DNA from: Halorubrum sp. CSM-61 | GTDB lineage: Archaea; Halobacteriota; Halobacteria; Halobacteriales; Haloferacaceae | DNA: 64,000 bases | NCBI RefSeq assembly: GCF_003781945.1 | Contig: NZ_RJJW01000003.1 | Location: forward strand, 11,459-75,458 | Reading direction: 5' to 3' | Shown: positions 17,350 through 25,864 of the stretch, in pieces | How positions within the stretch are numbered: position 1 is the first letter of the stretch | Layout: each line of letters opens with the position of its first letter | Made by a program: the position numbers and the translations under genes | The notes under the pieces: model-generated | The model's input: only the letters and a program-made list of their open reading frames with translations | Told to the model about the DNA's origin: nothing | Databases searched by the model: none

Positions 17350-18033
17350 ATGATCACGCCACTCGCCGCCGGGCTCGTCGTCGCGGGGCTGCTCCTCGCG
17401 TTCGTCGGGGCCGCGGTCTCCGTCTACGCCGTCACGCTGACCGGGGTCCTCGTCGGCGCCGGCGCGGGCTACCTCGCCGCGCCGAACCTCGCCGGACTGA
17501 TCGCGGTCGACGGGCTGGTGCTCTCCGCCGCGGCCGCCGCGCTCGGCGCCGCGGTCGGCGGCTTCCTCGCGTACGCCGGGCTCTCCTTCGCGGTCGTCGC
17601 CATCGGCGGGCTCGTCGGCGGCTTCGCCGGGCGGTTCGCGGTCGGCCCGCTGTACGCGGCCGACGCGGCCGGGATCGAGGGGACGCTCCTCCTCGTCGGC
17701 GCGACGCTGGCCGGCGTCGCGGTCGGCGCGCTGTTCGGATTCGTGATGAGCCGGACGACGCTCGTCGTCTCGACGGCCTTCATCGGCGCGGCGTTCGCGA
17801 GCCGGTCGATCACCCCAGCGACGCTGGACGCGGCCGCCGCGCAGACGACGGTTCAACCGCTCCTGTTCGACGTGACCGCGCCCGCGTTCCTCGCCGTGTT
17901 CGCGCTCGGCGCGCTCTCCCAGCTCGGGCTGTTCAAGTTCGGCTACGTGACGAAGCTGGTCGGTCTGCTCCCCGGCGCGCGCCGGTGGACCGCCGGCGAC
18001 GACACGGACGCCGAGAGCGCGCAGGGCGCCTAA
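17350..18033 (+). CDS. Polytopic membrane protein (Gly/Ala-rich, about seven helices)
   Basis: 227 aa. Almost all of it is hydrophobic, with repeated glycine-rich helices such as GVLVGAGAGYLAAP and GGLVGGFAGRFAVGP, and a short polar acidic C-terminus. The pattern resembles TMEM198/DUF4203-type membrane proteins, but this is a loose similarity and I assign no function. The start is fixed by ATG 17350 with a TATA box 27 bp upstream; extending the frame further upstream runs through the previous gene. Confidence 0.78.
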   Translation: MITPLAAGLVVAGLLLAFVGAAVSVYAVTLTGVLVGAGAGYLAAPNLAGLIAVDGLVLSAAAAALGAAVGGFLAYAGLSFAVVAIGGLVGGFAGRFAVGPLYAADAAGIEGTLLLVGATLAGVAVGALFGFVMSRTTLVVSTAFIGAAFASRSITPATLDAAAAQTTVQPLLFDVTAPAFLAVFALGALSQLGLFKFGYVTKLVGLLPGARRWTAGDDTDAESAQGA

Positions 18034-18061
18034 TCGCGCGCTCGACGCCTCCCGCCGACCC

Positions 18062-18919
18062 CTACTCGTACTCGTAAAAGCCCTTCCCGGTCTTCTTCCC
18101 GAGGTCGCCGGCCTCGACCTTGCGCTTCACGAGGTACGCCGGCTTGTAGCGGTCGCCGAGCTCGTCGTGGAGCGTCTCGCTGGCGTCGAGGACCACGTCG
18201 AGCCCGATGTGGTCGGCGAGTTCGAGCGGGCCCATCGGGACGTTCGTCCCGAGCGTCATCCCGCGGTCGATGTCTTCCCTGTCGGCGACGCCCTCGTCGT
18301 ACGCGCGGACCCCCTCGTTGATCCACGGCATCAAAATTCGGTTCGTCACGAACCCGGGCTTGTCGTCGGACTCCCACGTCTCCTTGCCGAGGTCCTCCGC
18401 GAACGCGTGGGCGAACTCGACCACCTCGCCGGCTGTGCGCTCCCCGACGACGACCTCCACGCCGTCCATGATCGGGACCGGGTTCATGAAGTGGAGCCCG
18501 ACCACGTCGCTCGCGCGGTCGGTGGCGCTCGCGATGCTCGTGATCGACAGCGTCGAGGTGTTGGTCGCGAGGACCACGTCGTCGTCGGTCACCCGATCGA
18601 GGTCGGCGAAGATCTCCTTTTTTACGTCGAGGTCCTCGACGGCGGCCTCGACGACCACGTCCGCGGCGGCGAGCGGATCGAGGTCGGTCGTGCCCTCGAT
18701 CCGCTCGCGGATCGCCTCCGGCTCCTCGTCGAGTCGGTCTTTCCGGTCGAGCCGAGCGAGGCTGTCGTCGATGCCGTCGAGCCCGCGCTCGACGTACTCC
18801 CGTTCGACGTCGCGCATCACGACCTCGTAGCCGGCGGTCGCCGCGACCTGCGCGATCCCGTTGCCCATCGTGCCGGCCCCCACCACGCCGACGACGTCGA
18901 TGTCGGATAGCTCCCGCAT
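18062..18919 (-). CDS. 3-hydroxyacyl-CoA dehydrogenase (3-hydroxybutyryl-CoA type)
   Basis: 285 aa from MRELSD. Oxidises (S)-3-hydroxyacyl-CoA with NAD+ in fatty acid or PHB-related beta-oxidation. The Rossmann motif GVVGAGTMGNGIAQVAA is at about 9-25. The catalytic His is in GLHFMNPVPIMDGVEVV, and KPGFVTNRILMPWINEGV starts the C-terminal domain, with the terminal KTGKGFYEYE typical of this short single-function form. The upstream extension to 18988 lacks family similarity and was not used. No other beta-oxidation gene is adjacent; the carboxyltransferase gene lies 3.4 kb away. Confidence 0.93.
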   Translation of the reverse strand: MRELSDIDVVGVVGAGTMGNGIAQVAATAGYEVVMRDVEREYVERGLDGIDDSLARLDRKDRLDEEPEAIRERIEGTTDLDPLAAADVVVEAAVEDLDVKKEIFADLDRVTDDDVVLATNTSTLSITSIASATDRASDVVGLHFMNPVPIMDGVEVVVGERTAGEVVEFAHAFAEDLGKETWESDDKPGFVTNRILMPWINEGVRAYDEGVADREDIDRGMTLGTNVPMGPLELADHIGLDVVLDASETLHDELGDRYKPAYLVKRKVEAGDLGKKTGKGFYEYE

Positions 18920-19108
18920 GCGGGACGCTGTCGCGGCGGCGGTGGTAAGTATTGCGACTCCCGGGTCGGCGGTCCGCGATCCGCTCACGGGAACCAGAAT
19001 TAACTATTTGAGTAGTAATTTAGAGAGCAGCGGATCACTCGATATCGGCGTCGATAAGGGATGTATATACGGTCTCTAACTCGACGCGACGGATTGAATG
19101 ACCATAGT

Positions 19109-19117
19109 GTTTTTTAC
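19109..19117 (+). promoter_or_regulatory. TATA box of the aldolase-FBPase operon
   Basis: A T-rich box (GTTTTTTAC) sits about 25-30 bp upstream of the aldolase ATG at 19141, consistent with a leaderless transcript. Confidence 0.5.
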
Positions 19118-19140
19118 CGATGTAACGGGAGTACGAACTG

Positions 19141-19938
19141 ATGCTTCCCCACGCCGACGACGCCATCTCGCGGGACGGCAAGTCTCTCATCCTCGCGTAC
19201 GACCACGGGCTCGAACACGGCCCGGTCGACTTCGATCCGAACCCGGAGACGTCCGACCCGGAGCGACTGTTCGAGCTCGCCACCCACGACGCGGTCACCG
19301 CGCTGGCCGTACAGAAGGGGATCGCGGAGGCGTACTACCCCGACTACGAGGACGACGTGAACCTCCTGTTGAAGCTGAACGGGACCTCGAACCTCTGGAT
19401 GGGCGAGCCCGACAGCCCCGTCAACTGCTCGGCCGAGTACGCCGCCGACCTCGGCGCCGACGCGGTCGGCTTCACCCTCTACGGCGGCTCGAACTGCGAG
19501 GTCGAGATGGCCGAGGAGTTCAAGGCGGCCCACGAGGGCGCCCGCGAACACGACATGGGCGTCGTCATGTGGTCGTACCCCCGCGGACAGGGCGTGAAAA
19601 ACGACACGAGCACCGAGACCATCTCGTACGCGGCCCGGCTCGGATTGGAGCTCGGCGCCGACGTGGTGAAGGTGAAGTACCCCGGCTCCGCCGAGGCGAT
19701 GGGTGAGGCGGTCCGCATGGCCGGCCCCACGAAGGTCGTGATGTCCGGCGGCACGATGCGCGACGACGAGGCGTTCCTCCGGAACGTCGCCGACGCCATC
19801 GACGCCGGCGCGACCGGGCTCGCGGTCGGGCGGAACGTCTTCCAGCGCGACGACCCCGAGCGCATCCTCGACGCCCTCGAGGCCGTGGTCTTCGAGGAGG
19901 TCGAGCCGGACGAGGCACTCGCCATCGCCGACGACTGA
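19141..19938 (+). CDS. Class I fructose-bisphosphate aldolase (archaeal DhnA type)
   Basis: 265 aa. Cleaves or forms fructose 1,6-bisphosphate through a Schiff base. Blocks seen: ILAYDHGLEHGP at 17-28, MGVVMWSYPRGQG, ADVVKVKYPG with the Schiff-base Lys, VVMSGGT, and GATGLAVGRNVFQR for phosphate binding. The stop overlaps the next start (TGATG), so it is translationally coupled to fructose-1,6-bisphosphatase, arguing for a gluconeogenic role. The related ADTH synthase of aromatic amino acid synthesis is an alternative for this fold, but the FBPase neighbour favours the aldolase. Confidence 0.88.
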   Translation: MLPHADDAISRDGKSLILAYDHGLEHGPVDFDPNPETSDPERLFELATHDAVTALAVQKGIAEAYYPDYEDDVNLLLKLNGTSNLWMGEPDSPVNCSAEYAADLGADAVGFTLYGGSNCEVEMAEEFKAAHEGAREHDMGVVMWSYPRGQGVKNDTSTETISYAARLGLELGADVVKVKYPGSAEAMGEAVRMAGPTKVVMSGGTMRDDEAFLRNVADAIDAGATGLAVGRNVFQRDDPERILDALEAVVFEEVEPDEALAIADD

Positions 19939-20834
19939 TGACGGAGACTGACCCGATCGTCGAGGCGATCTTCGACGCGGTCGCGGCCACGGCGCCAGAG
20001 ATCCGCGCCGCGCTCCCCGGCCGGCGGGTCGAGAGCGGGACCGACAACCCCTCGGGGGAGTCGGTGTTGGCCGGCGACCTCTACGCCGACGAGCTGCTCG
20101 CGGACGCGCTGACCGCGGTCGACGGCGTCGGCTCGTTCGTCAGCGAGGAGCGCGCGGCCGCCGTCGACGCGGGCGCGGCGGTCGGAAGCGACGGCGAGGG
20201 GGCGTACGCGGTCGCGATCGATCCCCTCGACGGCTCCTCGAACCTCCGGTCGAACAACGCGATGGGGACCGTCGTCGGGGTGTACGACGCCCCCCTCCCC
20301 GCGACCGGCCGCGACCTCGTCGCCGCCGGATACGTGCTCTACGGTCCGATCACGACGATGATCGTCGCCGACGCCGACGGCGTGCGCGAGGAGGTGGTGA
20401 CGGAGGCCGAGGGGGGATCGGTCGACCGCTCGGTCGTCGAAGAGGACCTGACGCTCCCCGACGACCCTCTCGTCTACGGGTTCGGCGGGCGGGTCCCGGA
20501 CTGGCCCGACGCGTTCACCGCCTTCGCCCGCGAGATCGAAGACGAGCTGAAGCTCCGGTACGGCGGGGCCATGGTCGGCGACGTGAACCAGGTGCTCACC
20601 TACGGCGGGGTGTTCGCGTACCCCGCCCTGAACAGCGCGCCCGAGGGGAAGCTCCGACTCTCCTTCGAGGCGAACCCGATCGCCTACATCGTCGAGCGCG
20701 CGGGCGGGGCGGCGACCGACGGCGACACCGACATCCTCGACGTCGAGCCCGAGGGCGTCCACGACCGCGTGCCCCTCTACGTCGGCAACGAGGGGCTGAT
20801 CGAGCGGCTGGAAGACGCGCTCGCCGGCGACTGA
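19938..20834 (+). CDS. fbp: Class 1 fructose-1,6-bisphosphatase
   Basis: 298 aa. Hydrolyses fructose 1,6-bisphosphate to fructose 6-phosphate, the irreversible step of gluconeogenesis. Metal-site motif AIDPLDGSSNL at about 94-104, then GTVVGVYDAPLP, AGYVLYGPITTM and the C-terminal LRLSFEANPIAYIVERAGG substrate block are typical of FBPase class 1 rather than of inositol-phosphatase-type FBPase IV. It overlaps the aldolase stop by one base, so the pair runs triose phosphate to F6P as one unit. Confidence 0.92.
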   Translation: MTETDPIVEAIFDAVAATAPEIRAALPGRRVESGTDNPSGESVLAGDLYADELLADALTAVDGVGSFVSEERAAAVDAGAAVGSDGEGAYAVAIDPLDGSSNLRSNNAMGTVVGVYDAPLPATGRDLVAAGYVLYGPITTMIVADADGVREEVVTEAEGGSVDRSVVEEDLTLPDDPLVYGFGGRVPDWPDAFTAFAREIEDELKLRYGGAMVGDVNQVLTYGGVFAYPALNSAPEGKLRLSFEANPIAYIVERAGGAATDGDTDILDVEPEGVHDRVPLYVGNEGLIERLEDALAGD

Positions 20835-20978
20835 CCCGCTACCAGTCGTTCAGTGCGGGACTTGCCCGCGGAGCACAACGGCTATCGCCGGTTTCGATCG
20901 CTCTAACCCCGGTTTATTGGGGCTTATGCTCGACTACAGGACTAATTACAATCCCGCTATCGGCGAAATGTCTGGTGC

Positions 20979-20984
20979 GGAGGT
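20979..20984 (+). promoter_or_regulatory. Shine-Dalgarno site of the PRC-barrel gene
   Basis: GGAGGT ends 8 bp before ATG 20993. It decides this start over the in-frame ATG at 20975 and is notable because most genes here look leaderless. Confidence 0.6.
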
Positions 20985-20992
20985 ACCCACAG

Positions 20993-21223
20993 ATGAAACT
21001 CTCAAACGAAGAGGAAGGCAAGTCCGTCGTCAACAAGGAGGGAACGAAGCTCGGGATGGTGACCCAAGTCGAGGGCGATCGCGCGCACGTCGACCCGGAC
21101 CCGGGGGTCAGCGACACGATCAAATCGAAGCTCGGCTGGTCCGACGCCGACGGGGACACGTATCCCATCCAGGAGTCGGACATCGAGTCGATCGACGACG
21201 ACAAGGTCAGACTCAATCGGTAG
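20993..21223 (+). CDS. PRC-barrel domain protein
   Basis: 76 aa, a single PRC-barrel: MKLSNEEEGKSVVNKEGTKLG..., VTQVEGDRAHVDPDPG, and a closing DIESIDDDKVRLN strand. Such stand-alone barrels are frequent in haloarchaea; related domains bind RNA or partner proteins (for example RimM) or take part in cell-division factors. It is monocistronic with its own Shine-Dalgarno. The AT-rich gap after it separates it from the TraB-like gene. Confidence 0.85.
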   Translation: MKLSNEEEGKSVVNKEGTKLGMVTQVEGDRAHVDPDPGVSDTIKSKLGWSDADGDTYPIQESDIESIDDDKVRLNR

Positions 21224-21385
21224 GCCCCGTTTCGGCCGTCAGCCTGCTCTTTTTGCACGATACGCGACTCCCGAAGCCGTTCGCTCCCGTGAGACGGGGG
21301 ATCGGATTCGAAACGATCGCACGGAGATGCCTCTTTCAGCGTCTATTTAACTTTGAATTCATTCGTTGAGAATTCATATAACGTG

Positions 21386-21400
21386 TTGTTAATATAACAA
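21386..21400. promoter_or_regulatory. AT-rich inverted repeat upstream of the TraB-like gene
   Basis: TTGTTA-ATA-TAACAA (6-bp arms) lies in a low-GC island (about 21340-21425) that also holds two GAATTCAT repeats and TATA-like stretches. It may be a promoter/operator region for the gene at 21469. Confidence 0.4.
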
Positions 21401-21468
21401 TAATTCTTATGTTAAGAGTGTTCTAACGGTCGGTACACACCGGATAAGCGGTGATTACCGGCCGACAC

Positions 21469-22206
21469 ATGGACGCGAACTACGACGACCCGCGGATCAC
21501 GGGTGAGCACCTCCGTACGATCGACGCCCCGACGGGCACCGTCACGCTCGTCGGCGTCGTCCACGATCACCCCGCCAGCGTCTTCCGGGTTCGAAGCGTG
21601 ATCGCGGACCGAGACCCCCACGCCCTCGCGCTCGAACTGCCGCCGCTCTCGCTTCCGATTTTCGAGCGGTACGCCGAGGACACCCGCACTCCGCCGGTGT
21701 TCGGCGGGGAGATGAGCGCCGCGATCCAGGCGTCGACCGCCGACCGCGTCGTCGGGATCGACGGGCCGACCCTGCCGTTCCTCCGCCGCCTCGCCGCGAC
21801 GCTGTGTCGCGAGGCCGGCTCCCTCGGAACGGTCCGCGGCGTCTTCGACGGCCTGGCGTCGGTGACGAAGAACGCCCTCCGGTGCCGCCTCGCGGGATCG
21901 CTCGCCGCGGTCACATCGATCCGAATGGAGGTCGACTCGCCGGTCACGTACGCGACCGACCGGACCGACAGCCCCGAGCGGCAGGCCGAGAACGAACGTC
22001 ACCAGATCGAGCGCGCTCGCGCCGTGATGGACGCGTTCGAGCCCTCTCGGGCGAGCTCGTTCGACGACGAGGTGCGCGAGACGCACATGGCCGACCGCCT
22101 CGCCGAGCTCCGCGGCGACGGCGACGTCGTCGCCGTCGTCGGCCGCCACCACCTCGACCGGGTCGCCGAGCGGCTCGACGCGGAGCTTGGCGGGGCGGAC
22201 CGCTGA
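21469..22206 (+). CDS. TraB/PrgY-like domain protein
   Basis: 245 aa from MDANYDD. Begins with GTVTLVGVVHDHPASVFRVRSVI and LALELPPLSLPIFERY, the GxxHx...E-type opening of the TraB/PrgY/GumN (EreA/ChaN-related) superfamily. It closes with RETHMADRLAEL and VVAVVGRHHLDRVAERL, the typical RdxxMa...vvAvvG..H pattern. Members are putative metal-dependent hydrolases or pheromone-shutdown-like factors; no substrate is known. Many archaeal relatives carry C-terminal membrane helices, which this one lacks. A GTG start at 21451 is also possible. Confidence 0.78.
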   Translation: MDANYDDPRITGEHLRTIDAPTGTVTLVGVVHDHPASVFRVRSVIADRDPHALALELPPLSLPIFERYAEDTRTPPVFGGEMSAAIQASTADRVVGIDGPTLPFLRRLAATLCREAGSLGTVRGVFDGLASVTKNALRCRLAGSLAAVTSIRMEVDSPVTYATDRTDSPERQAENERHQIERARAVMDAFEPSRASSFDDEVRETHMADRLAELRGDGDVVAVVGRHHLDRVAERLDAELGGADR

Positions 22207-22302
22207 CGCGGGCCTTTTTCGGGCCCGCCTCCGGACTGATGCTCGACCCGCGCCGGAACCCGCATGGAAAACTGTTTAGGATCTACCGCAAATCTTGCGC
22301 CC

Positions 22303-24147
22303 ATGAACGTCCACGTCGGCGCGGCGGCGACGCCGGAGGAGGCCGAGGCGATCGCGAAATCCCTCGCCGAGCACCTCGGCGTCGACGTCGACGTCCACGT
22401 CGGGGGACGCGACGAGCCCGCGGCGAGCGCGTCCCCGCCCGCGGTCGAGTACCCCCTCGACGACGACCTCGGCCCCACGGACCGCGAGCGCGACCTCCGG
22501 GCCGAGATCGACGACATCCTGGAGGGCGGCCCCGAGAAGTACCGCGACCGCCTCCCCGAGCAGGGGAAGCTGTTCGTCCGCGACCGCCTCGACCTCTGGT
22601 TCGGCGGGGAGGGCGGCACGCGCGGCGCGGGCGACGCGAGCGCGGCGGACGGCGACCCGGCCGGGGTCCACTTCGAGGACGGGAAGTTCGCCGCGTTCGA
22701 CGACTGGCACCCGAACGCGCCCGGGCGGGCCGGTCGGGGCGACGAGGATAGCGGAGAGGACGACGACACCGAGGATGACGACTCGGGCGGCGACCGCCTC
22801 CCCGGCGACGGGCTCCTCACCGGCGCGGCCGAGTTCGAGGGGCGCGACGTGCACTTCATGGCCAACGACTTCACCGTGAAGGCGGGGTCGATGGCGGCGA
22901 AGGGCGTCGAGAAGTTCCTCCGGATGCAGCGGCGCGCGCTGAAGACGGGCAACCCCGTGCTCTACCTGATGGACTCCTCGGGCGGCCGGATCGACCAGCA
23001 GACCGGCTTCTTCGCCAACCGCGAGGGGATCGGGAAGTACTACTACAACCACTCGATGCTCTCCGGCGCGGTGCCGCAGATCTGCGTGCTGTACGGCCCC
23101 TGTATCGCCGGCGCCGCCTACACCCCGATCTTCGCCGACTTCACGGTGATGGTCGAGGGGATGTCCGCGATGGCGATCGCCTCCCCGCGGATGGTGAAGA
23201 TGGTCACCGGCGAGGAGATCGAGCTGGACGAGCTCGGCGGCCCCCGCGTCCACGCCGAGGAGTCGGGTTCGGCCGATCTGGTCGCCCGCGACGAGGAGCA
23301 CGCACGGGAGCTCGTCGCCGACCTGATCGGCTACCTCCCCGACCGAGCGGGCGAGAAGCCCCCGCAACGCGAGACGAAACCCCCCAAATACTCGCCCGAC
23401 GGGATCGACGAGCTGATCCCGAAGTCGCCGAACCGCCCCTACGACGTGCGCGACCTCCTCGACCGGATCGCCGACGCGGAGTCCGTCTTCGAGCTGAAGG
23501 AGGGGTACGGCGAGGAGATCGTCACGGCGTTCTGCCGGATCGACGGCCGGCCCGTCGGCGTCGTCGCCAACGACCCCGCGGTCCGGTCCGGCGCCATCTT
23601 CCCGGACGCGGCCGAGAAGGCCGCCGAGTTCATCTGGACCTGCGACGCCTACGAGGTCCCCCTGCTGTACCTCTGTGACACGCCCGGCTTCATGGCCGGC
23701 TCGCAGGTCGAGAAGGACGCGATCTTAGAGAAGGGCAAGAAGATGATCTACGCCACCTCCTCCGCGACGGTGCCGAAACAGACCGTCGTCGTCCGGAAGG
23801 CGTACGGCGCGGGGATCTACGCGATGGGCGGCCCCGCCTACGACCCCGAGAGCGTTATCGGGCTCCCCTCCGGCGAGATCGCGATCATGGGCCCGGAGGC
23901 CGCGATCAACGCGGTGTACGCCCGGAAGCTCGCCGAGATCGACGACCCCGAGGAGCGCGCGGCCGAGGAGGAGCGCCTGCGCGAGGAGTACCGCGAGGAC
24001 ATCGATATCCACCGGATGGCCAGCGAGGTCGTCATCGACGAGATCGTCCCGCCCTCGACGCTTCGGGAGGAGCTGGCCGCCCGCTTCGCGTTCTACGAGG
24101 ACGTGGAGAAGGACCTGCCGGACAAGAAGCACGGGACGGTGTTGTAA
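22303..24147 (+). CDS. pccB: Acyl-CoA (propionyl/acetyl) carboxylase carboxyltransferase with epsilon-like N-terminus
   Basis: 614 aa. Transfers CO2 from carboxybiotin to acyl-CoA. Residues 1-40 (VGAAATPEEAEAIAKSLAEHLG) resemble the small epsilon/PccX subunits that activate actinobacterial and haloarchaeal acyl-CoA carboxylases. An acidic linker follows, then the carboxyltransferase: MANDFTVKAGSMAAKGVEKFLRMQ, MDSSGGRIDQQ, GPCIAGAAYTPIFADF, and the C-terminal half with NDPAVRSGAIFPDAAEKAAEF, DTPGFMAGS and YGAGIYAMGGPAYDP. The biotin carboxylase subunit is not in the window. The stop is 2 bp before the redoxin GTG, so the two are co-transcribed. Confidence 0.92.
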   Translation: MNVHVGAAATPEEAEAIAKSLAEHLGVDVDVHVGGRDEPAASASPPAVEYPLDDDLGPTDRERDLRAEIDDILEGGPEKYRDRLPEQGKLFVRDRLDLWFGGEGGTRGAGDASAADGDPAGVHFEDGKFAAFDDWHPNAPGRAGRGDEDSGEDDDTEDDDSGGDRLPGDGLLTGAAEFEGRDVHFMANDFTVKAGSMAAKGVEKFLRMQRRALKTGNPVLYLMDSSGGRIDQQTGFFANREGIGKYYYNHSMLSGAVPQICVLYGPCIAGAAYTPIFADFTVMVEGMSAMAIASPRMVKMVTGEEIELDELGGPRVHAEESGSADLVARDEEHARELVADLIGYLPDRAGEKPPQRETKPPKYSPDGIDELIPKSPNRPYDVRDLLDRIADAESVFELKEGYGEEIVTAFCRIDGRPVGVVANDPAVRSGAIFPDAAEKAAEFIWTCDAYEVPLLYLCDTPGFMAGSQVEKDAILEKGKKMIYATSSATVPKQTVVVRKAYGAGIYAMGGPAYDPESVIGLPSGEIAIMGPEAAINAVYARKLAEIDDPEERAAEEERLREEYREDIDIHRMASEVVIDEIVPPSTLREELAARFAFYEDVEKDLPDKKHGTVL

Positions 24148-24149
24148 CC

Positions 24150-24677
24150 GTGATCGACATCGGCGTCAAGGCCCCCGACTTCATCGCCCCCGCGGTCGCC
24201 GGCGGGACGGCGACCGAACTGGAGCTGTTCCGGCTCGTCGACCGACACGCGGCCGTCGTCTGCTGTTTCGGGCCCGCGAACTTCGTCCCGACCTGCACCG
24301 CCGCGTTCGCCGCGGTCCGCGATGCCGGCTGGCACGACCGCGACGACCTCGCCGTCGTCGCGCTCACCGGCGACTCGCTGTACGCGGGGTTCGCGTACGC
24401 CGATCGGTTCGATCTCCCCTTCCCGATCGTCTCCGACTTCCACGGGGGCGTCGCCGACTCGTACGACCTGCTCGCCGACTCGTGGGAGGGCCACTCGGAC
24501 ATCCCGCGTCGGGCGGTCGTCGCGATCGACGGCGACTGGACGGTGCGGTTCGCCGAGGCGACGACCGACGCGCTCGACCGCCCGGCGCCCTCTCCGGTCC
24601 AGAACGCGACCGCCGCGCTGCGCGAGCTCGGGGTCGACGTCGACCGGCCGCGGGTAAACTACGACGGGCCGTGGTGA
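24150..24677 (+). CDS. Peroxiredoxin/redoxin-fold protein
   Basis: 175 aa from GTG 24150, two bases after the carboxyltransferase stop. AhpC/TSA-like fold: APDFIAPAV start, VVCCFGPANFVPTCTAAF with the candidate peroxidatic Cys in the PTC position, LTGDSLYAGFAYADRFDLPFPIVSDFHGGVADSYD, and RRAVVAIDGDWTVRF. Likely reduces peroxides or acts as a thiol oxidoreductase; the active-site context is not the textbook PxxxTxxC spacing, so activity is uncertain. Its link to the carboxylase may be co-regulation only. Confidence 0.82.
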   Translation: MIDIGVKAPDFIAPAVAGGTATELELFRLVDRHAAVVCCFGPANFVPTCTAAFAAVRDAGWHDRDDLAVVALTGDSLYAGFAYADRFDLPFPIVSDFHGGVADSYDLLADSWEGHSDIPRRAVVAIDGDWTVRFAEATTDALDRPAPSPVQNATAALRELGVDVDRPRVNYDGPW

Positions 24678-24760
24678 GGGCGGGTGGCGGATCGGCCCGC
24701 CGAGGCGCCCCGGCCTCCACGTCGCCGGGGTTATTCGACGGCCCCCGCAGAGGGTCCGAC

Positions 24761-25864
24761 ATGGAAGCCGCCCTCGCGGAGTACCTCGACGAGTTCACGC
24801 GCCGGGACTGGGAGACGCTCGACCCGGAGGCCGTCACCGACCCCGTCCGGGTCGCCGTCGTCGGCCTCGGGTGGTTCGCCCGCGACTGGGCGCTGCCGGG
24901 GATCGCGCGGTCGCCGTACACCGAGGCGACCGTCGTCACCGACGTCGACGCCGACGCGGTGGAGGCGGTCGCGGCCGAGCGCGACGTGACCGGCGTCACC
25001 CCCGAGGAGCTCCGATCGGGCGCCGTCGCGGACGCGTACGACGCGGTGTACGTCGCGACGCCGAACGCGACTCACCTGGAGTACGTCGAGGCCGCGGCGG
25101 AGCAGGGGAAGGCGGTCCTCTGTGAGAAGCCACTCGAAGCTACCCTCGACCGCGCTCGCCGGCTCGTGGCCGCGTGTCGGGAGGCCGACGCACCCCTGAT
25201 GGTCGGCTACCGGATGCAGACCGACCCCGCCGTCCGGCGGCTCCGCGAGCTCATCGACGCCGGCGTCGCCGGCGACGTGATCCACGTCCACGCGACGATG
25301 TCGCAGACGATGCTCGGCGAACTCGACGGCGACGGCGACCAGTGGCGGCTCGACCCGGAGCTGTCGGGCGGCGGCGCGCTCATGGATCTCGGCGTCTACC
25401 CGCTCAACACGACGCGGTTCGCGCTCGGCGCCGACCCGATCCGCGTGTCGGGTCGGACCCGAACGGAGCACGAGGCGTTCGCCGGCGTCGACGAGCACGC
25501 CACGTTCCGGCTGGAGTTCCCCGGCGCCGTCGACGCGCTGTGCTCGGTGAGCCAGAACGCCCAGCACGCGAGCCGGCTGGAGGTCACCGGCACCGAGGCC
25601 CGACTGATCTTAGACCCGGCCTTCTACGAGCGCGAGGACCGCGGGTTCGCCGTCGTCCGCGACGGCACCCGCGTCGACGTCGACTTCGATCAGGTCCACC
25701 AGATCGAAGAGGAGTTCGCGTACTTCGGCCACCAACTCCTGGCGGACGAGCCGTTCCACCCGGACGGCGAGCACGCCCTCGCGGACATGCGCGCGCTCGG
25801 GGGGATCTACGAATCGGCCGAGACCGGCCGGCCGGTCGATCTCGAGGACAGCAACGCAGTCTGA
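24761..25864 (+). CDS. gfo6: Gfo/Idh/MocA oxidoreductase, D-xylose 1-dehydrogenase (NADP+)-like
   Basis: 367 aa. N-terminal Rossmann fold VRVAVVGLGWFARDWALPGI at about 29-48; then YVATPNATHLEYVEAAAEQGKAVLCEKPLE, which carries the family's EKP motif; then the C-terminal alpha/beta domain with GGGALMDLGVYPLNTTRFALG. The overall sequence pattern is that of the haloarchaeal xylose/glucose-fructose-oxidoreductase subgroup. A role in pentose oxidation is inferred from family resemblance; no other xylose genes are adjacent. It converges on the aldo/keto reductase, whose frameshifted reading frame overlaps its 3' end. Confidence 0.87.
   Translation: MEAALAEYLDEFTRRDWETLDPEAVTDPVRVAVVGLGWFARDWALPGIARSPYTEATVVTDVDADAVEAVAAERDVTGVTPEELRSGAVADAYDAVYVATPNATHLEYVEAAAEQGKAVLCEKPLEATLDRARRLVAACREADAPLMVGYRMQTDPAVRRLRELIDAGVAGDVIHVHATMSQTMLGELDGDGDQWRLDPELSGGGALMDLGVYPLNTTRFALGADPIRVSGRTRTEHEAFAGVDEHATFRLEFPGAVDALCSVSQNAQHASRLEVTGTEARLILDPAFYEREDRGFAVVRDGTRVDVDFDQVHQIEEEFAYFGHQLLADEPFHPDGEHALADMRALGGIYESAETGRPVDLEDSNAV

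Noticed and set aside
19090-19141. TrmB-type sugar regulator site (TACT-N7/8-GAGTA) before the aldolase gene
   Set aside because: GAGTAC is present, but the partner half-site is at the wrong spacing (TACC, ten bases), so the match is weak.
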